Assembly (NCBI RefSeq): GCF_900101755.1
Contig: NZ_FNAE01000009.1
Coordinates: 62,001-126,000, forward strand
Direction of reading: 5' to 3'
DNA: 64,000 nt
Source of the DNA: Ectopseudomonas alcaliphila
GTDB lineage: Bacteria; Pseudomonadota; Gammaproteobacteria; Pseudomonadales; Pseudomonadaceae
Under the pieces are notes generated by a model. It saw only the letters and a list, made by a program, of their open reading frames with translations, was not told where the DNA came from and did not search any database. Made by a program: the position numbers and the translations under genes. Position 1 is the first letter of the stretch. Each line of letters begins with the position of its first letter. Of the stretch, positions 61,553-64,000 are shown in pieces.

Positions 61553-63913
61553 TTAGAAGGTTTGACCCAGGGAGAACTGGAATACCTGAGTATCGGCATC
61601 ATCCGGCTTCTTGATCGGCATGGCCAGACTGAAACTCAGCGGGCCCAGTGCAGTGATCCAGGTCAGGCCGACACCCACGGAGCTGGCCAGGTTGCTGAAA
61701 TCGATGTCGCAGCTGTCGCTGAGCTTCTTCTGGCTCGACGAGCAGTTGGTGTCGAAGACGTTACCCACGTCCCAGAACAGCGCGGTACGCAGCGAGCGCT
61801 GATCCTTGACGAACGGCAGCGGGAAGAGCATCTCGACGCCGCCCTGCACCAGCACGTTACCACCGAACGGCAGCGGATCCTGATCCGGATCAGCGAGAGT
61901 ACCGGCTTTGGTACCGCTGCTAGGCGTACTGCGCGGGCCCAGGCTGCTGTCCTTGAAACCACGTACCGAGTTGAAACCACCGGCATAGTAGTGTTCGTAG
62001 AACGGCAGTTCAGCGGTGGAACCGTAGCTGTCGCCATAACCCAGCTGGGTATGGAAACGCAGGGTGTAGTTGTCGCTGATCGGGGTGAACACCTGGCCGC
62101 GGTAGTCGAGCTTGTAGAACGACAGATCGCTACCCGGCAGCGTGGTTTCCAGCACCAGGCTCTGCGAATGACCACGGTTGGCCAGCACGCCACGGTTCAG
62201 GGTCGACTCGGACCAGCCGATGGAGCCCTTGAAGTTCAGGTAGTCGTCACCCTCGGCCTCGATGAAATCGAAGATCTCGTCGACGGTGTAACGGCCGGTA
62301 TCGATGCTGTCCTGCTGCACGGTCAGACCGTAGGTCAGACGCGCGGTTTCGCTGATCGGATAGCCGATGTTGATACCGGCGCCCAGACTGTCGACCGAAT
62401 AGCTGGATACGTCGACATCGAGCTCATCGTAGTCGGTGGTGCGGTAGAAGGCGTTGTAACCCAGGCTGACACCGTCGACGGTCCAGTAGGGGTCAACGAA
62501 GCCGAAGCTGTATCGGGTCTGGTATTCGCTACGGGTCAGGCCGATGCTGACGCGGTTACCGGTACCGAGGAAGTTGTTCTGACTGATCGAACCGCCGAGG
62601 ATCAGACCGGCGTTCTGGGCGAAACCGACACTGGCGGTGATGGAGCCAGACGGTTGCTCTTCGACGCTGTAGTTGACGTCGATCTGGTCGTCGGTGCCCG
62701 GCACCTGCGGCGTTTCGACGTTGACTTCCTTGAAGAAGCCCAGACGTTCCAGACGCACCTTGGACTGGTCGATCAGGTAGGTCGAGGCCCAGCCACCTTC
62801 CATCTGACGCATTTCGCGACGCAGCACCTGGTCTTCGGACTTGGTGTTGCCGCGGAAGTTGATGCGGTTGACGTAAGCACGCTTGCCAGGATCGACGAAG
62901 AAGGTGATCGAAACGGTGTTGTCCTCGTCGTGCGCTTCCGGTACGCCGTTGACGTTGGCGAAGGTATAACCCTCGTTACCCAGGCGACGGGTGATCAGCT
63001 CACTGGTGGTGGTCATGATCTTGCGCGAGAAGACCTGACCTTCCTTGACCAGCAGCAGTGCACGTACGTCCTCTTCCGGCACCTTGAGGTCACCGGACAG
63101 TTTCACGTCGCGCACGCTGTACTTCTCACCCTCTTCGACGTTGACGGTGATGTAGACGTGCTTCTTGTCCGGGGTGATGGATACCTGGGTGGAGCTGATA
63201 TCCATGTTGATGTAGCCGCGGTCCAGGTAGTAGGAGCGCAGACGTTCGAGGTCACCGGACAGTTTCTCGCGGGCGTACTTGTCGTCGTTCTTGAAGAAGG
63301 ACAGCCAGTTGGTGGTCTTCAGCTCGAACAGATCCACCAGATCTTCATCGGAGAAAACGGTATTACCCACCACGTTGATGTGGGAGATAGCGGCAACGGT
63401 GCCTTCGTTGATGGTGATCTTCAGCGCCACGCGGTTACGCGGCTGCGGAATCACTTCGGCTTCGATCTCGGCCGAGTAGCGGCCCTGAGCGACATACTGG
63501 CGTTGCAGTTCGTTACGCACGCCTTCGAGAGTGGCGCGCTGGAAGATCTCGCCCTCGGCCAGACCGGACTGGTTCAGGCCCTTGAGCAGGTCTTCGGTGC
63601 TGATGGCCTTGTTACCTTCGATCTCGATACCGGAGATGGAGGGACGCTCGACCACGGTAACCACCAGCACGTCGCCATCGCGACCGAGCTGGATATCCTG
63701 GAAGAAGCCAGTGCGGAACAGAGAACGAGTGGCATCGACCAGCTGGCGATCATCTACCTGCTCACCCACGTTGAGCGGCAGTGCGCCGAATACGCTACCT
63801 GCGGAAACCCGCTGCAGGCCATTGACGCGTATATCGGAGATGGTGAAGGACTCGGCGTGAACTTCGGCGATCATCAATGCGGACAGTACCGCAGGTAGCA
63901 GCAGACGTTTCAT
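61553..63913 (-). CDS. bamA: Outer-membrane protein assembly factor BamA
   Basis: The 786-residue protein has a signal peptide (MKRLLLPAVLSALMIAEVHA), five POTRA domains (about 25 to 425) and a 16-strand barrel with the conserved VRGF in GGFNSVRGFKD, ending in Phe. It is the core of the Bam complex that inserts outer-membrane proteins. ATG 63913 has AAAGGAC upstream; the longer frame to 63994 is not needed. The last 87 bases of the window are the leader and show no gene. Confidence 0.97.
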   Translation of the reverse strand: MKRLLLPAVLSALMIAEVHAESFTISDIRVNGLQRVSAGSVFGALPLNVGEQVDDRQLVDATRSLFRTGFFQDIQLGRDGDVLVVTVVERPSISGIEIEGNKAISTEDLLKGLNQSGLAEGEIFQRATLEGVRNELQRQYVAQGRYSAEIEAEVIPQPRNRVALKITINEGTVAAISHINVVGNTVFSDEDLVDLFELKTTNWLSFFKNDDKYAREKLSGDLERLRSYYLDRGYINMDISSTQVSITPDKKHVYITVNVEEGEKYSVRDVKLSGDLKVPEEDVRALLLVKEGQVFSRKIMTTTSELITRRLGNEGYTFANVNGVPEAHDEDNTVSITFFVDPGKRAYVNRINFRGNTKSEDQVLRREMRQMEGGWASTYLIDQSKVRLERLGFFKEVNVETPQVPGTDDQIDVNYSVEEQPSGSITASVGFAQNAGLILGGSISQNNFLGTGNRVSIGLTRSEYQTRYSFGFVDPYWTVDGVSLGYNAFYRTTDYDELDVDVSSYSVDSLGAGINIGYPISETARLTYGLTVQQDSIDTGRYTVDEIFDFIEAEGDDYLNFKGSIGWSESTLNRGVLANRGHSQSLVLETTLPGSDLSFYKLDYRGQVFTPISDNYTLRFHTQLGYGDSYGSTAELPFYEHYYAGGFNSVRGFKDSSLGPRSTPSSGTKAGTLADPDQDPLPFGGNVLVQGGVEMLFPLPFVKDQRSLRTALFWDVGNVFDTNCSSSQKKLSDSCDIDFSNLASSVGVGLTWITALGPLSFSLAMPIKKPDDADTQVFQFSLGQTF

Positions 63914-64000
63914 GAAGTCCTTTCTTATTCCAACTGACGATAAAAACTGCCGCTTAGGCGACACTTCTTTAAATCTCAAGAACGTATTCAGCAATGCTTA

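Noticed and set aside
61532..63898. Plus-strand open frame of 788 codons opposite bamA
   Set aside because: It is the complement of bamA codons, has no ribosome site and no family pattern. The same applies to the long frames opposite dnaE, pyrG, eno and mutS.

Overview
The window is a Pseudomonas chromosome segment. From 32.2 kb rightward the gene order mutS, fdxA, rsmZ, rpoS, nlpD, pcm, surE, truD, ispF, fghA, adhC, ispD, ftsB, eno, kdsA, pyrG, tilS, accA, dnaE, rnhB, lpxB, lpxA, fabZ, lpxD, ompH, bamA matches the conserved core block of Pseudomonas. The GacA-box and RsmZ arrangement between fdxA and rpoS is diagnostic of the genus. REP-type palindromes (41.76, 42.67, 43.97 and 56.92 kb) are dispersed among the core genes. 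I suspect the P. mendocina/pseudoalcaligenes side of the genus, but the species cannot be proved from the sequence alone.

Positions 1 to about 32.2 kb are a lambda-type (siphovirus-like) prophage. Its integrase end abuts mutS and its other end lies beyond the left edge of the window. The late genes run leftward on the minus strand in nearly the lambda order: small terminase, A, W, B, C with a nested Nu3-like start, D, E, a small FI-position gene, FII, Z, U, a small gene, V, a moron-like gene, G with a readable -1 frameshift to GT, and the tape measure protein (cut by the window edge). The control region is at 20.4 to 21.65 kb. A cI/S24 repressor on plus faces a Cro-like gene on minus, with 16-bp operators (TTTACC, four bases, GGTAAA) over two mirrored promoters, each with a TTGACC -35 box. 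The minus early operon carries cro, a CII-like gene, a DksA/TraR finger, small unknowns, an ASCH-like gene, a primase-helicase, a repeat-rich possible origin and a Q-like gene followed by tandem terminators. The plus early operon (21.65 to 32.2 kb) carries small unknowns, a KilAC-like protein, a PrtN-like activator, DUF2303, a membrane-anchored P-loop protein, a DHH phosphoesterase fusion, an HD hydrolase, a large C5 cytosine methyltransferase with seven internal repeats, a Lar-like protein, excisionase and integrase.

The most unusual signal is a set of hairpins whose loops all carry CTCTGAC on the sense strand while their stems differ but still pair. They occupy the gap after cro and several gaps of the opposite operon; a further loopless copy of the motif follows the leftward promoter. 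This layout is what nut/put antitermination or a shared RNA-binding regulator would give. Other points of interest are the possible effect of the prophage on mutS expression, the nucleotide-cleaving and anti-restriction genes clustered in the early operon, and a structured 230-bp element between ftsB and eno.

The host half is mostly co-directional on minus: envelope biogenesis (bamA, ompH, lpxD, fabZ, lpxA, lpxB), replication (dnaE, rnhB), lipid and nucleotide synthesis (accA, pyrG), KDO synthesis and glycolysis (kdsA, eno), isoprenoids (ispD, ispF), formaldehyde detoxification (adhC, fghA with a divergent LysR gene) and stress control (rpoS, rsmZ).
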